A DNA stretch of 64,000 nt from Vulcanisaeta distributa JCM 11213 (GTDB lineage: Archaea; Thermoproteota; Thermoprotei; Thermoproteales; Thermocladiaceae): the NCBI GenBank assembly GCA_001316125.1, contig BBCS01000001.1, positions 310,001 through 374,000 on the forward strand. The letters are read 5' to 3'. Positions within the stretch are counted from its first letter, which is position 1; each line of letters opens with the position of its first letter. Made by a program: the position numbers and the translations under genes. This document shows positions 1-11,166 of this stretch, one piece after another. The notes beneath the pieces were generated by a model. It was not told the DNA's origin. It did not search any database and was given only the letters and a program-made list of their open reading frames with translations.

Positions 1-397
1 TATGTGCTAACTAGTGTAGGTACGTGGTCATTACGTATTCCGTGGGTCCAAATAATCTACTTAATACCGGTAAAGGCTCAATAATTGACTTTACCGCACT
101 TGCGATGGCGGTATTAAGAAGTTACGGCATACCAACTCGAGTGGTTCTTGGTTTTTACGGCGTCAGTATTGGTAATAATACCTACGTCTTTAGTCCAGAA
201 ACGAATATTCTATGGGATGAGTCATTCGTTAACGGCTGGGTTATGTTTACCCCCCATACCCAATCCCCAGTAAGTCAACACTGGGTGTAAATCTGGCGGA
301 TATAGCATCATCAGTAATAGTCGGTCTAGCACTTGTTTTACCCTGGATAATTGGCTACTTAATATACGTGTTAATAAGCCATGTTAGGGCGCGCTGA
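1..397 (+). CDS. Transglutaminase-like membrane protein, C-terminal part, probably catalytically inactive
   Basis: This is the end of a gene that begins before the window. Residues read from base 24 match the core of the transglutaminase-like fold (GSIIDF, then RSYGIPTRVVLGFYG). The catalytic Cys expected in the xCxDF motif is Ile, and the HxW motif is replaced by ILWDE, so the usual triad is not visible. The frame breaks near 285. The next frame continues with one hydrophobic segment (about 300-380) and a short basic tail ending at TGA 395-397. Position ahead of MoxR and DUF58 genes is typical of transglutaminase/MoxR/DUF58 operons. Family membership is fairly clear; the substrate is unknown. 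Confidence 0.6.
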
Positions 398-441
398 GTT
401 TAAAATATATGCGTGTTTTCATTGATTTTAGGTAAATAATA

Positions 442-1385
442 ATGGACACGGTAAATGCCAAGCAGATTGTGATAAACTATTGAGGGAGGTCTCTAAGTCC
501 GTGATCGGCTATGAACATGAGGTTAAACTACTCTTCGCATGCCTAATAGCGGGTGGCCATGCATTGATTGAGGGCTATCCAGGTTTGGCTAAAACCACGT
601 TGGTTAAGGCATTCGCGAAGGCCCTCGGTCTCTCCTTTAGCCGTATACAATTCACACCTGACTTATTGCCTAGTGACATAACGGGCTCCCTCATCTTCAA
701 TCCGAAGATTGGGGACTTTGAGGTTAGGTTTGGCCCAATCTTTGCTAATATAGTCCTTGCTGATGAGGTTAATAGGGCTCCTCCTAAGGTTCAGTCTGCT
801 TTGCTTGAGGCTATGCAGGAGGGTCAAGTGACAATTGGTGGTAAGTCCTATGAGTTGCCGAAGCCCTTTATGATAATAGCCACGCAGAATCCCATAGAGC
901 TCGAGGGAACATACCCACTACCAGAGGCACAACTAGACAGATTCATGATAAGAATAAGACTAGGATACCCAAGTGAGGATATTGAGATGAAGATTGCTGA
1001 GAATATAGATCTCGGTAATGTAGGTTCAATTAATACTGTGGTAAATAAGGAGGAGGTTGAGGCGCTTCAGTCTCTTATGCGGTTGGTATATATTGACCAA
1101 TCAATAATTAGGTATATCGTGAATCTGATAAGGGCTACGAGAAACGCCCGCGACGTTAAGCTAGGCGCAAGCCCAAGGGCTGCGCAGGTACTTAGTAAGT
1201 TGGTTAGGGCCTGGGCTTTGTTGGATGGTAGGGACTACGTAATACCCGATGACGTGAAGGTTCTGGCGCCTTACGTCTTAAACCATAGGGTTATAACACT
1301 TGGCATTGATAGTACCGTATTAATTAGGCAGTTACTTCAGCAGGTGCCGACGCCACTCATGGAGAGGGTGCTTCGTAGGCCATGA
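442..1385 (+). CDS. MoxR-family AAA+ ATPase
   Basis: MoxR ATPases act as chaperone-like remodelers, commonly partnered with DUF58 proteins. The protein has Walker A (GYPGLAKTT), Walker B (IVLADEVNRAPP), the family-typical ALLEAMQEGQVTIGG, sensor 1 (IIATQNPIE) and the arginine segment PLPEAQLDRFM, followed by a helical lid domain. About 310 residues is normal length. The long frame opens only at TTG 480, but an ATG at 442 begins a sensible N-terminus that joins after one missing base near 470. The stop overlaps the next start by 4 bases, so it is co-transcribed with the DUF58 gene. Confidence 0.88.
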
Positions 1386-2486
1386 TACGCGTAATACCGA
1401 GTAATAAGTTATTGATTATATACCTCGTTCTCTCCGGCATTACCTACATTGGATTGCTGGCTAATAACCTATTTGGTACGTACTTCGGGTTAATACTCTT
1501 CATAGTGTTTACGTCATACGTATTGTCGTGGTACCTATTAGCGATGCTTGCGGCATTGTATTCGCGGCTAATCTTTGAACAAAATAGTGTGGAACTTACG
1601 GTAGGCTCTTCGATCATAATCAATGCAAAGGTTTTATCGAGAATACCAATACGGTGGGGGGGGCAAGGCTTAACCTAATTCATTCACCTCACGTTCAATC
1701 TAACGCGTTAAATGTTAAGATTAATGGTGAATTCACGGTTAAATTAATGGGTAGGTGGATTGGAAGCACTAGGGTTATTGGTGGAGTGCTGGAATTAAGA
1801 GATTCATTAGGGCTTTTATTAATTCAGAGATTACTTCTTTGTGACTGTGTTGAAATCGTAGTAAGACCAAGGCAATTGATTAGTGCCAGTGATAAGATTG
1901 GTGTTGGTGGTTATACAGAGCACGGTCTGTCAATGGAAGGTAGGTTGGGTGATTTTAAGTCGTTATCAATGTATGACTACGAAAGACCTGCCTCATCAAT
2001 ACATTGGCTAACAAGTGCTAGGGTTAGTGAGCTAATGATGATTAATAGGAGTGAGTTTGGTTCATGCCCCCATATTCATAGTTAATGCCTCATCAAGGGT
2101 GTTAATACCGCAGAATGATGAGAGACCCATTGATAAAGCCTACAGGTTATAAGTGATTCATCTAATTACTGCGGTGAGGTTAAAGTAATACTTATACGTA
2201 GGGGGGGTTATGTCGAGGAGAGAATCGTAAGTAGGGGGGCATTATTCCCTACCTAGAGCGTGAAATAAGAATTAGGGTAATTAAGAGTTTTAATGAGAGT
2301 GATATGTTTGTTGATTTGCCAGATTATTTTCGTAAGTATTTAGATAAGGACGAATTACTTAACATAGCCTATATCAGGACTTCCATAGATGATGAGCCAT
2401 TAATTGACGAATTAAGTAAAGTAGTTAATGCCATAGGTAGTAGGAGTAGAATTGTTTTGCTGAATTTTAAGACAGTCGATGGTTGA
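1382..2486 (+). CDS. DUF58 membrane protein, broken by several frameshifts
   Basis: The N-terminus carries two hydrophobic segments (residues about 8-30 and 33-60), then a beta-rich domain and the DUF58 signature around 1975-2030: MYDYERP...SIHWLTSAR, matching the family pattern of an R/Y turn followed by IxWxxSAR. Frames break in an eight-G run at 1656-1663, between 2050 and 2300, and near seven-G and six-G runs around 2200-2240. The last fragment starts near 2304. DUF58 proteins form a vWA-like partner of MoxR ATPases; their precise role is unknown. The gene starts within the moxR stop codon. Confidence 0.7.
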
Positions 2487-3031
2487 TAAGTATGGTGAGA
2501 TTAAGTGACTATGTTTCATACATGCTGATTAGTGTCATATGGCTAATACTGGAATTAGTACTAACGCGTTATCCTCAATGCTCTAATACGGCGTTTCTAG
2601 GAATAATAGTTAATGTCATCTCCATGATAGTGACATCATATAAGTACATATACAGTAGGTACCTGTTCATACTTAACATGGCATTATTAACGATCATGGG
2701 CTTTCTAGTACCACCAGGCATAATAATGCCGTATATAATCACACTAATAATAAGTATTGTGTTATACCTATTACTAATTGGTATGCTTGAGCCTTACTCC
2801 CTAATTCTATCTCTACTTATAATATACTTATCATATATAATAGAGAAAATGCTCATGAAAGTATCAGCATTTTATGCGCTTGAAGCATTAGTTAAGGAGG
2901 TTGGTGTTAATGTGAGTTTGTTCATGACCTTATTTACGTGGTACCTTTCATTATTTATAATCTCAATAATCATAGTATTATTAATAATACTTTTGAGTAA
3001 GAAAGTACTAACTCCTAGTAATACTTATTAA
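2483..3031 (+). CDS. Polytopic membrane protein of the MoxR/DUF58 operon
   Basis: A 182-residue, very hydrophobic protein with about five or six predicted transmembrane segments and no motif I recognise. The frame opens at TTG 2483, overlapping the end of the DUF58 gene; an ATG at 2492 is an alternative start. It is not visibly frameshifted, unlike its neighbours. Context suggests a membrane component of the same complex, but that is inference from position only. Confidence 0.55.
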   Translation: MISMVRLSDYVSYMLISVIWLILELVLTRYPQCSNTAFLGIIVNVISMIVTSYKYIYSRYLFILNMALLTIMGFLVPPGIIMPYIITLIISIVLYLLLIGMLEPYSLILSLLIIYLSYIIEKMLMKVSAFYALEALVKEVGVNVSLFMTLFTWYLSLFIISIIIVLLIILLSKKVLTPSNTY

Positions 3032-3053
3032 CATAATAATTTTATGAATTTAT

Positions 3054-4230
3054 ATGCCAGATCCCTTCCTAACGGATGAGCACCAACTCATTAGGAACAG
3101 TGTTAAGGAATTCGCGGAGAGGTACATAGCGCCTATAACTAGGAAGATGGATCTTGAGGATTACTATCCTAGGGATTTGATAAGGGAGCTTGGTAAGCAG
3201 GGCTTCTTAACTCCATCAGCACCGCCCGAGTATGGCGGACCTGGCATTGATCTTAGGGGGGGTAGTGTTGTGGTTGTTGAGGAGTTAAGCCGGTACAGCC
3301 CAACCCTGGGCTTCATTACGGAAATAGTGAATGATAATATAGTGTATGCCCTGCTTAAGTACGGTAGTAATAAACAAAAGGAGGAAATATTACCAAAAAT
3401 CGCCAGTGGTGAGTGGGTTGCATCGTATGCCCTAACAGAGCCATGTTGTGGCACCGACGCTGCTGCCATAGAAACAAGGGCTGAGCGGAGGGGGGGTGGT
3501 GAGTGGGTCATAAACGGTAGGAAGATTTGGATTACGCAGGGGGCCTACGCAGACATCTACCTGCTCTTCGCGAGGACGGGACCTAAGGAGGCTAGGCATA
3601 GGGCAATAACGGCATTCCTAGTGAGGAGGAGTGATTGTGTTGAGGTTAGTAAGTTGGAGATGATGGGTATGAGGGGGGGTGCCGGCGAGGCCGAGGTTAA
3701 GTTTAACGATTGTGTTGTTGGTGATGACGATGTATTAGGGAAGGTTAATGAGGGGGGGTTCAAAATAGCCATGGTCACACTTGACCTGGCCAGGATTGGT
3801 ATTTCAGGCGTGGCCCTTGGACTTTCGCAGGGAGTACTTGATGAGGCACTTGAGTGGGCTAAAACAAGGACTGCCTTTGGTAAGCCGTTGATTGATTGGG
3901 AGTGGATTCAATTCCAGTTGGCAGACATGAAGGCAAAGCTTGAGATCGGTAGGACAGTGACTTACAAGGCTGCTTGGCTTTATGATAATAAGGACCCATC
4001 ATTCGTACTCTACGCCTCAATTGCTAAGTTATACACGGCGCAAATGGCTGTTGAGATAGCGAGGGATGGCGTTCAAATACTTGGTGGCTTCGGCTATTCA
4101 AAGGAGAGTTTCTCTGAGAGGGCTTACAGGGATGCTAAGGTGCTTGAGATTGCCGAGGGCACTAATGAGGCGCAGAAAATAGTAATCCATAGAATATTGA
4201 CAAGGGGGATTACCGGAGGTAGAACTATGA
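3054..4230 (+). CDS. Acyl-CoA dehydrogenase, first of a tandem pair
   Basis: FAD-dependent oxidation of an acyl-CoA to the 2,3-enoyl-CoA. N-terminal helical domain from residue 1, family motif ALTEPCCGTDAAA (normally ALTEPxAGSD), beta domain with WVINGRKIWITQG, and C-terminal helical domain ending QILGGFGY and AEGTNEAQK. As written the frame reads straight into the next gene. Removing one G from the five-G run near 4204 creates a stop overlapping ATG 4227 as ATGA, so I read two genes rather than a natural fusion. Three seven-G runs (about 3254, 3672, 3750) each add a Gly compared with the usual family motifs. Confidence 0.85.
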
Positions 4231-5389
4231 TACCGATACGGCATCCATCGTTAACAAAGGATCATGAGAAGTTTATTGAATTAGTTGATGAGTTAAGTAG
4301 AAGATTTATAGAACCCGTGGCCGATAAAATTGATAGAGAGAATTACTACCCACGTGAGGTAATTAGGGAGTTGGGTAAGAATGGTGTATTGTCTCCAATA
4401 TTGCCGAGGGAGTATGGTGGTTATGGGATGGACATTCTAGGCACAGCATTATCCATTGAGGTTATATCGAGGTATAGTGGATCGATGGGAATACTAACCG
4501 AGGTGCAGGGATTCCTAGTAACCGACGCATTCTATACGTACGGCAGCAAGCAAATGAAGGAGGAGTTAGTTCCTAAGCTGGCTAGGGGTGAGTTAATAGG
4601 TTCGTTTGCGCTAAGTGAGCCTTGTTGTGGCAGTGATGCCGCGGCTATTGAGACTAGAGCCGAGAGGAGGGGGTGGTGAGTGGGTAATCAATGGAAAGAA
4701 GATGTGGATTACCCAGGGACTTTATGCTGACGTGTACATAGTGTTCACGAGGACGGGACCTAAGGAGGCTAGGCATAAGGCAATAACGGCATTCCTAGTG
4801 AGGAGAAATAAATGCATTGAGGCGAGCCAATACACGTCATGGGTATAAGAGGGACGGGCACATCAGAATTGACATTTAATGACTGTGTGGTTGGCGACGA
4901 TGATGTTGTTGGCAAGGTTAATGAGGGGGTTCAAAATAGCCATGGAGGCGTTAAATCTGGGTAGGATTGCCGTGGCCTCCGTGACCTTAGGCCTTGCAGA
5001 AGCCGCCCTTATGGAAGCACTTGAATGGGTTAGGAATAGGAGGGCCTTTGATCAGCCAATGACTAACCTGGAGTGGATTCAGTTTCAGTTGGCAGACATG
5101 ATTGCGTACATAGAGACGATGAGGTCTATAGTATACGATGCGGCGTTACACTTTGATCGTAAGTATGAGGACTATTATGCATTTGCATCAATAGCTAAAT
5201 TAACGTCAGTACTTCTGGGCATGGATGTGATTAGAAGGGCTGTTCAATTAACAGGGGCCTATGGCGTGTGGAGCAATAGCAAGTTGAATAGGATTTATAG
5301 GGATGCCAAGCTTATGGAGATTGGCGAGGGGGACCAATGAGGTTCAGAGAATGGTTATTTATAAGTGGTTAAGTAAATACCTGGGCTGA
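4227..5389 (+). CDS. Acyl-CoA dehydrogenase, second of a tandem pair, frameshifted
   Basis: Paralogue of the preceding gene, with the same motifs (ALSEPCCGSDAAA, WVINGKKMWITQG). It is cut into pieces by five-G runs near 4672, 4923 and 5332 and by a further indel near 4830. Reading four G in each run restores AERRGGEWVING, NEGFKIAM and GEGTNEVQRM, which align with the upstream copy and the family. The corrected end is a TGA at 5387-5389, directly abutting the convergent glycosylase gene. Two related dehydrogenases in one operon suggest different acyl chain preference or a heteromer; that is inference. Confidence 0.8.
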
Positions 5390-6057
5390 TTAACAATCTG
5401 CGTATTCCATGGCCATTCTTAAAATCATCACTAAATCCTTAATCTTCAACCTACCAGTATTAGTATTTCTCGGACTTGGGTGATAGCTCATGAATATCCT
5501 AACGCCATTAAAATCAACATAACCACCATGCCTAAACTCGGCCCTAATACCCAGGCTAGTTTAATGCCTAGAAATGCTATGTGGCCGAGGGCCACGATTG
5601 CCCTTGGCCTGACATGCTCGAGCTCATACCTAAACCAATTGCTTACACAGGTATGGATCTCCTCATTACTGGGCCTATTATTTGGCGGTGCGCATTTAAC
5701 GACTGATGTTATGTACACGCACTTAACTGCAACACCATCATTCCTAGAAATACTATAGGGCTTATTGGATAAGCCTGCCTCGTATAAAGCCCTAAACAGG
5801 AATTGGGCGCTACTATCGCCAGTGAACATGCGCCCAGTCCTATTACCACCATGAGCGGCTGGTGCTAATCCAACAATCATTATCCTGGCATTACTCAAGT
5901 CACCCCATGGTGGTACCGGTCTCCTCCAGTAATTATCATTCATAAACCTTGGCAATGGCTTAACGCTCTCCCTATAACTCACTAATCTTGGGCATGCCCT
6001 GCACTGTACTAATCTATTTACGAGGTCGTTATACCAACTCACAGCGTTAATACGCAT
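5390..6057 (-). CDS. Family 5 uracil-DNA glycosylase (UDGb)
   Basis: Excises uracil from DNA, important at high temperature where cytosine deaminates fast. The N-terminus has CRACPRL, two of the Fe-S cluster cysteines, with further Cys in VVKCAPP and HTCVSNW. The active-site stretch GLAPAAHGGNRTGRMFTGD is characteristic of UDGb. The long frame ends early near 5488, but after one indel near 5550 the other frame gives RHGGYVDFNGV, the motif SYHPSPRNTNTGR and a stop at 5390, completing a protein of about 220 residues. It is convergent with the acyl-CoA dehydrogenase operon. Confidence 0.88.
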
Positions 6058-6096
6058 TAAGCCTTAAAATTAAGCCATTACTTTAAATGTGGAGGG

Positions 6097-6547
6097 ATGA
6101 ATCAATTAACTGAGGACATAATCAGGGGGGGTATTGTCGTACATTTATGGACCTGACATACTAAAGAAGTTAAGTGGTGAATCTAGGATTGAGGTTAGCA
6201 AGACGGGTGGTTTAAGGAGAATTTACCTGGATAATAAGCTTATCTTCACGATTAGGCTAGTGATGGCCGTCCACTACCGACATTAGAGGGTGCGCGGTTG
6301 ATTGATAAGGTGGTTATCGTGAGTAGGGAGGCTGCGTCATTCGTGAGACAGGGCAGGAGTGTCATGGCTAGGTTCGTTATTGACATTAGGAACGCTATTC
6401 CTGGTGATGAGGTAGCCATATACTCAGAGAATGGTGAGTTCCTCGGTATTGGTAGACTAATGCTTTCTAAGGATGAGGTGTCAAGTGTTGGCAGGGGGTG
6501 TGGTGGTTAAGTTGCGTCATCACGTAGGATCTTCTGAGGATAAGTAA
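6097..6547 (+). CDS. PUA-domain RNA-binding protein
   Basis: Reconstructed from three frames. The first residues (MNQLTEDII) run into a seven-G run at 6125, the middle frame reads YIYGPDILKKLSG, and from 6301 a clear PUA domain follows: VVIVSREAASFVRQGRSVM, then DEVAIYSENGEFLGIGR. About 150 residues suits the small archaeal proteins that pair a short N-terminal domain with a C-terminal PUA domain related to that of archaeosine tRNA transglycosylase. An RNA-binding or tRNA/rRNA modification role is likely, with the target unknown. Breaks lie near 6130, 6265 and 6495. Confidence 0.6.
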
Positions 6548-6599
6548 CCAATAATGCTTATATTTTGCCAAATTCTTTAGGGGGTACGGTGGTTATTAT

Positions 6600-7728
6600 C
6601 TGGCGAATGAGTTCATAGTAACGCCTGGGAGGTTAAGGGTAAGGTAGACTACATGAGGCTTGCCCGTGAGTTCGGTGTTCAATTAATAACGGAAAACGAA
6701 ATCAATACACTACGTGAGTTAACGGGTGAGGTTCATTACCTAGTAAGGAGGGGGGGATTCTTCTATGCACATAGGGATTTACAATCAATACTGGATCGGC
6801 AAAGGAACGGCCTAAGGTGGGCGTTGTATAACGGCAGGGGACCTAGCGCTGATTTACATATAGGCCACCTAGTTCCCTGGATGCTCAGTAAGTGGTTTGT
6901 GGATAAGTTCAATGTTGATTACTTCTTTGAGTTGACGGATGATGAGAAGTTCCTGGTTAAGGAGGGGGGGTATACCCTTGAGCAGACGAATAAGTATGCC
7001 TACGAAAACGCCCTAGACCTAATAGCCCTTGGTTTCACACCAGATAAGCTACACATAATCATCGATAGTGAGGACATAAAGTACCTATACAAGATAGCCG
7101 TTAGGGTGGGTAAGAAGTTGACCTTATCAACAGTAAAGCACACATTTGGGTTCACGGACTCAACAAACGTTGCGCCGCCTTCTTCCCAACACTGGAAATA
7201 TCCATAGCCTTCCTACCCACCGAGCTTTATGGCGAGCAGGTACCCGTGCTAATACCAACAGCTATTGACCAGGATCCGTACTTCAGACTTGCTAGGGACA
7301 TAGCCGATGAGTTGGGATATCCCAAGCCATCCACGATATATAGCAAGTTCATACCTGGACTAACAGGTGAGGATAAGATGAGCGCCTCAAACCCGGACTC
7401 GGCAATATATGTGACGGATAGCGAGAAGGACGTTAGGAGGAAGATAATGAATGCCCTAACTGGTGGTCAACCAACGGCGGAGCTTCAACGTAAATATGGC
7501 GGCGATCCAGACAACTGCGTTGTCTATAAGTACCACCTATTGTTTCAGGACAGTGATGAGAAGGTTAAGAAGATCTATGAGGACTGCAAGGCTGGGAAGC
7601 TACTATGTGGTGAGTGCAAGGCAATGCTTTTCGAGAGGATTAGGGAGTTCATGAAGGAGCATAATGAGAGGAGGGAGAGGGCTAAGGATGTGATTGAGCA
7701 GTACAGGATCTCCGTGAAGTTCAGATAA
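6600..7728 (+). CDS. trpS: Tryptophanyl-tRNA synthetase
   Basis: Class I synthetase charging tRNA-Trp. The HIGH motif is visible in PSADLHIGHL, FELTDDEKFL follows, and the KMSKS-type motif is GEDKMSASNPD at about 7370. The protein is essential and normally single-copy, yet it is split: after TNV at about 7172 one G is missing before the frame continuing FFPTLEISIAFLPTELYG, and an indel near 6628 separates the start (ANEFIVTP) from VKGKVDYMRLA. Seven-G runs at 6749 and 6962 insert an extra Gly into RRGFFYAHRD and KEGYTLEQ. The start codon near 6600 is uncertain. Confidence 0.92.
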
Positions 7729-7762
7729 TACTTAATTAGTGCCATCGTGTTAATACAAAATC

Positions 7763-8785
7763 ATGGTTAATTACCCAGTCATTGACCTACATGAGGACAT
7801 AGCGTACTACCTAATGAACTCTGGGAGACTTGAGGAGGAATTTCAGGACTTCGACGTTGACGTGCCCGGCAGGCAATCAGACATACCTAAGCTCATTAGA
7901 GGGAATGTTAAGGTGGTCTTTGGCGCCGTGTTTCCAATACACGACACATACAACCCAATGATCGGTGAGAGGATATCATCGGGCTATGGAACACGTTCAA
8001 TAAAGTCCTACACACCAGCGGCGTCCAAGTTAATAGGCCTTGAAATGATCAAGATCTACCTAATACTTACAAGAAGATTCAGTAATAAGCTTAGGATTAT
8101 TGAGAGTTACCCCGACATTGAACAGGTGATGAATAGTGATTTAATAGGGTTGTTGATATCTGTTGAGGGCGCTGACATGCTTGATGATGCTTACGATTTA
8201 TTATTGCTTCATAGGCTTGGCGTTAGGGCCTTGGGCATTACCTGGAACTTTGACAATAGGTACGGTGCATCATGCTTCACGAGGAAGGACTACGGTTTAA
8301 CGGCAGATGGCGAGGAACTAGTCAGGCTAGCCAACGAGCTCGGCATCATAATTGATCTAGCCCATGCGAGTAGGAACACCATGATTGACGTATTAAATAC
8401 TTCTAAGAAGCCTGTCATAATTAGCCATGCAAATACTCAGGGCGTTCATAAGCACCTGAGGAACGCTGATGATAACGTACTGGAATTCCTCGTCAGGAAT
8501 CATGGGGTGATTGGTATAACCATGATACCATCAACGATTGGTCCAAAGCCTAATACGGACTCATTGGTTAGGCATGTACTTTATATACATGAGAGGTTTG
8601 GTCCTGACATAATAGCCATTGGAACAGACTTTCTAGGGATCGAGAAAACCCCCGAGGACTTGACAAACATAGGCGAGATCACGAGATTCCTAAATAAATT
8701 GGCTGAGTACGGGATGAGTGATGGTGACATTAGGAAGATAGCCTTTGAGAATGCCCTTAGGGTTATTAGGAATAATCTTTCGTAA
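7763..8785 (+). CDS. Membrane (renal-type) dipeptidase, peptidase family M19
   Basis: Intact 340-residue zinc peptidase. Metal ligands are visible in VIDLHEDIAYY (HxE/D), SVEGADML, the His in LAHASRNT and the His in VIISHANTQ. A substrate-binding Arg/Asp segment follows (GTDFLGIE). M19 enzymes hydrolyse dipeptides, some with D-amino acids. There is no signal peptide, so it is probably cytoplasmic. It stands alone between trpS and the convergent FBP aldolase/phosphatase gene. Confidence 0.88.
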   Translation: MVNYPVIDLHEDIAYYLMNSGRLEEEFQDFDVDVPGRQSDIPKLIRGNVKVVFGAVFPIHDTYNPMIGERISSGYGTRSIKSYTPAASKLIGLEMIKIYLILTRRFSNKLRIIESYPDIEQVMNSDLIGLLISVEGADMLDDAYDLLLLHRLGVRALGITWNFDNRYGASCFTRKDYGLTADGEELVRLANELGIIIDLAHASRNTMIDVLNTSKKPVIISHANTQGVHKHLRNADDNVLEFLVRNHGVIGITMIPSTIGPKPNTDSLVRHVLYIHERFGPDIIAIGTDFLGIEKTPEDLTNIGEITRFLNKLAEYGMSDGDIRKIAFENALRVIRNNLS

Positions 8786-8808
8786 AATTTAAGGAATTAA
8801 CAATCCCT

Positions 8809-10027
8809 TTAAATCCTAATCATGGCTCGGCCTGGTGTTGCCTGACCACTTGCCTGTGATGTCACGAATTGTATGTATTGAAGCCTATTCTTCTCATACT
8901 CATCGACAGGTACTGGCTTTAATTTCGAGAGTATCTGCGGTAATGTCGTGTACTCCATCTCCTCAGGTGGCAATCTATGCGGCATTACTGGGCCCATCCT
9001 CCTTATGTAATCCGTTATTTGGGCAGCCAACTGCCTACTATAGTCAAAGGCTGGATCATCAAATAAGTCCACTGGACCCTCCAGGTAACCATCATGCAAC
9101 TGGAAACCAAGGGATATGACCTTCGGCGGCCCATCGAACCTAGTCATCTTTGGACCAAGGGCTATCTTCTTCTCCTGGTCAATACTTATCATTTTTGTCG
9201 GCATTAATGGACCAACGTGGCTACCCCTCATCCAGCCCTCAACCAGGTGAGGATAGGCGAAGGCCTCGAGTATCTCACCAACCGCTGGTAAGCCATGCTG
9301 AGCCCTAACCATGGCCACTGGGTCGTCCTTACCAACATAGCGGCCGGCAATTAGGTTCAACCTCTCAACACTTGTTACGGAAGCCTGGATTAGATCTGCC
9401 TTCCTATAAATCCTCCTTATTATGTACCTGCCCGGCGTACCTATTAGACCTAATATGTCGTAACTATTCTCAGGCGCATCAAGTAGGTAGACCTTACCTT
9501 CGTAGACATCCAGGATCTCAAACCTAAATCCCTGGTGCATTGCAGGGTCGATGACTAGGCCAGCCGTGTTAAATGGGTCGGCGAATATTCTATAGAACGG
9601 TAAATTGAAGGCTCCAGGCTCAGTCTTATCCGCAGCAAATACCACAAGTGGCTCACTAGGTCTCTCCTCAAACTCCATCTCGGCAACTTGAGGACCTAAG
9701 CCCCCCCTAATATTCCCACTAAAGGTATCCTTGAGCAGATCCTGACCGGCTCCATAGAGCTTAACCTTCTTAGCTATGTTCTCAGTGGCCTCCTTGAATA
9801 TCGACCAGGCAAGGCCATGAATATCAGGGTTGTTCTCACCCTTCGTATGAGTCATGAGTAGTGACATATCGTCACCAACGTTATAAACAAAGTAATCAAT
9901 TATCAACCCCCCTCTTCTGCTCCTCCCTAAGCCTATCGGCTGCAAACTCAAGTATCTTAGGATGTACCCACGCATGTCCAGGCAAACCACCTATGTCCGC
10001 CTTTATTATCGAGACCGTGACCTTCAT
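8809..10027 (-). CDS. fbp: Fructose-1,6-bisphosphate aldolase/phosphatase, bifunctional
   Basis: The archaeal gluconeogenic enzyme that condenses triose phosphates and dephosphorylates FBP in one Mg-dependent active site. Motifs: KADIGGLPGH at the N-terminus, DDMSLLMTH, ADKTEPGAFNLP, FDGPPKVISLGF, and a C-terminal YTTLPQILSKL. The main frame starts late because a six-C run at 9908 (six G on the coding strand) has one base too many; five restores EEQKRGLIIDYF and the ATG at 10025-10027. Near 9700 a seven-base run adds a Gly to NIRG-LGPQVAEME. About 400 residues is the normal length. Confidence 0.93.
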
Positions 10028-10142
10028 TAGTGAATATTAATAAACCGATGTATTAATACTTTATCCTTATAACACTTAAAATTTTAATAATCATATAACA
10101 AGGTAAAACCGAGTATAAGCATAATTCACTTATTGACAAAAA

Positions 10143-11131
10143 TCAACCACTATAAAACTCACCACTCTCTAAGTACTTAAGTACAACCCCCCCAGCGATT
10201 GCACGTGCGAGTGGCGGTGGTACAGCCTCACCTATTTGATTAAATTGAGAGTCCTTTGGACCAAAGAATACGTGATCATCAGGAAAACCCATGAGCCTCG
10301 CCTGTTCCCTAACAGTTAATACTCTATCCTCAAATGGATGCACGAAACGCACACTACCCATGACGGTTGGTGCAGGTTTCCATGGATTAAGCCTCACGAA
10401 GTTCCTAAACGAGCCTGTGGCGCCCCCCCTAAACCTGTAAAGGGCATCATCCCAACCAAGCCTCGCTATACCCCCCTAACCTTCCTATCACTAATGGTCA
10501 CATACTCATGATTGGGTATCCTAGGGTCCCCCCCAGGTTCGGGCAAATCACCGATGGCATCCCACACAGTCAACACCCTACCCAGCTTCTCAGGCCTTAT
10601 CGGTATATTACTAATAAAGACCCTACGCCTAATACTAGGCGTTCCGTAATCCTCAGCATGAAGCACATTGAAGTATATCCTCTCATAACCAGCCCGGGTA
10701 AACTCACTAATCAAAGCATCCCTCAACGGACCATCCATTATGTGAACCACATTCTCAAGAACAAAGACCCTAGGCCTCAACTCACCAACAAGCCGAATGA
10801 ACTCAAGGGTCAGCCTACCCAACTCATCAACATAAAGTCTATCAAGTGGGTCCCTAGCTCTCCTTGGATTGGTCTCAGTAAATGCCTCACAGGGACTACC
10901 ACCAATTATCACGTCGGGCCTACCGCCAATGTACTTAATAATGTCCTTACCACTAACATTCCTAATATCATCGGTGATCATCACAGCCTCTGGGAAGTTA
11001 TAACTAAATGTTCGTGCTGCGTTAATATCGACTTCCACGCCAAGGGCCACATCAAAACCCACATCCCTAAACCCTCTACTAAATCCTCCTGCCCCCCCTG
11101 CGAATAGATCAACTACGGTATACCCCCCCAT
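10143..11131 (-). CDS. DNA (cytosine-5) methyltransferase
   Basis: AdoMet-dependent C5 methyltransferase. Motif I is DLFAGGAGGFSRGF, motif IV GGSPCEAFTETNPRR with the catalytic Cys in PC, motif VI VFVLENV, motif VIII RRRVFIS, and the C-terminal motifs IX/X are in ERVLTVREQARLMGF-type text (here VREQARLMGFPDDH) and GEAVPPPLARAIA. The frame breaks at a six-C run near 10471, between KVRGV and the target-recognition region. No restriction endonuclease is adjacent, so it may be an orphan enzyme. The recognised site cannot be read from the sequence. Confidence 0.85.
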
Positions 11132-11166
11132 TACTGCATTATGCGTATTATCTCATTATTTTAACC

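Noticed and set aside
3054..4679. A natural two-domain acyl-CoA dehydrogenase fusion
   Set aside because: Removing one G near 4204 gives a normal stop overlapping the next ATG, and neighbouring runs show the same error.
5480..5758. Plus-strand ORF of 92 residues
   Set aside because: Antisense of the uracil-DNA glycosylase, whose motifs read clearly on the minus strand.
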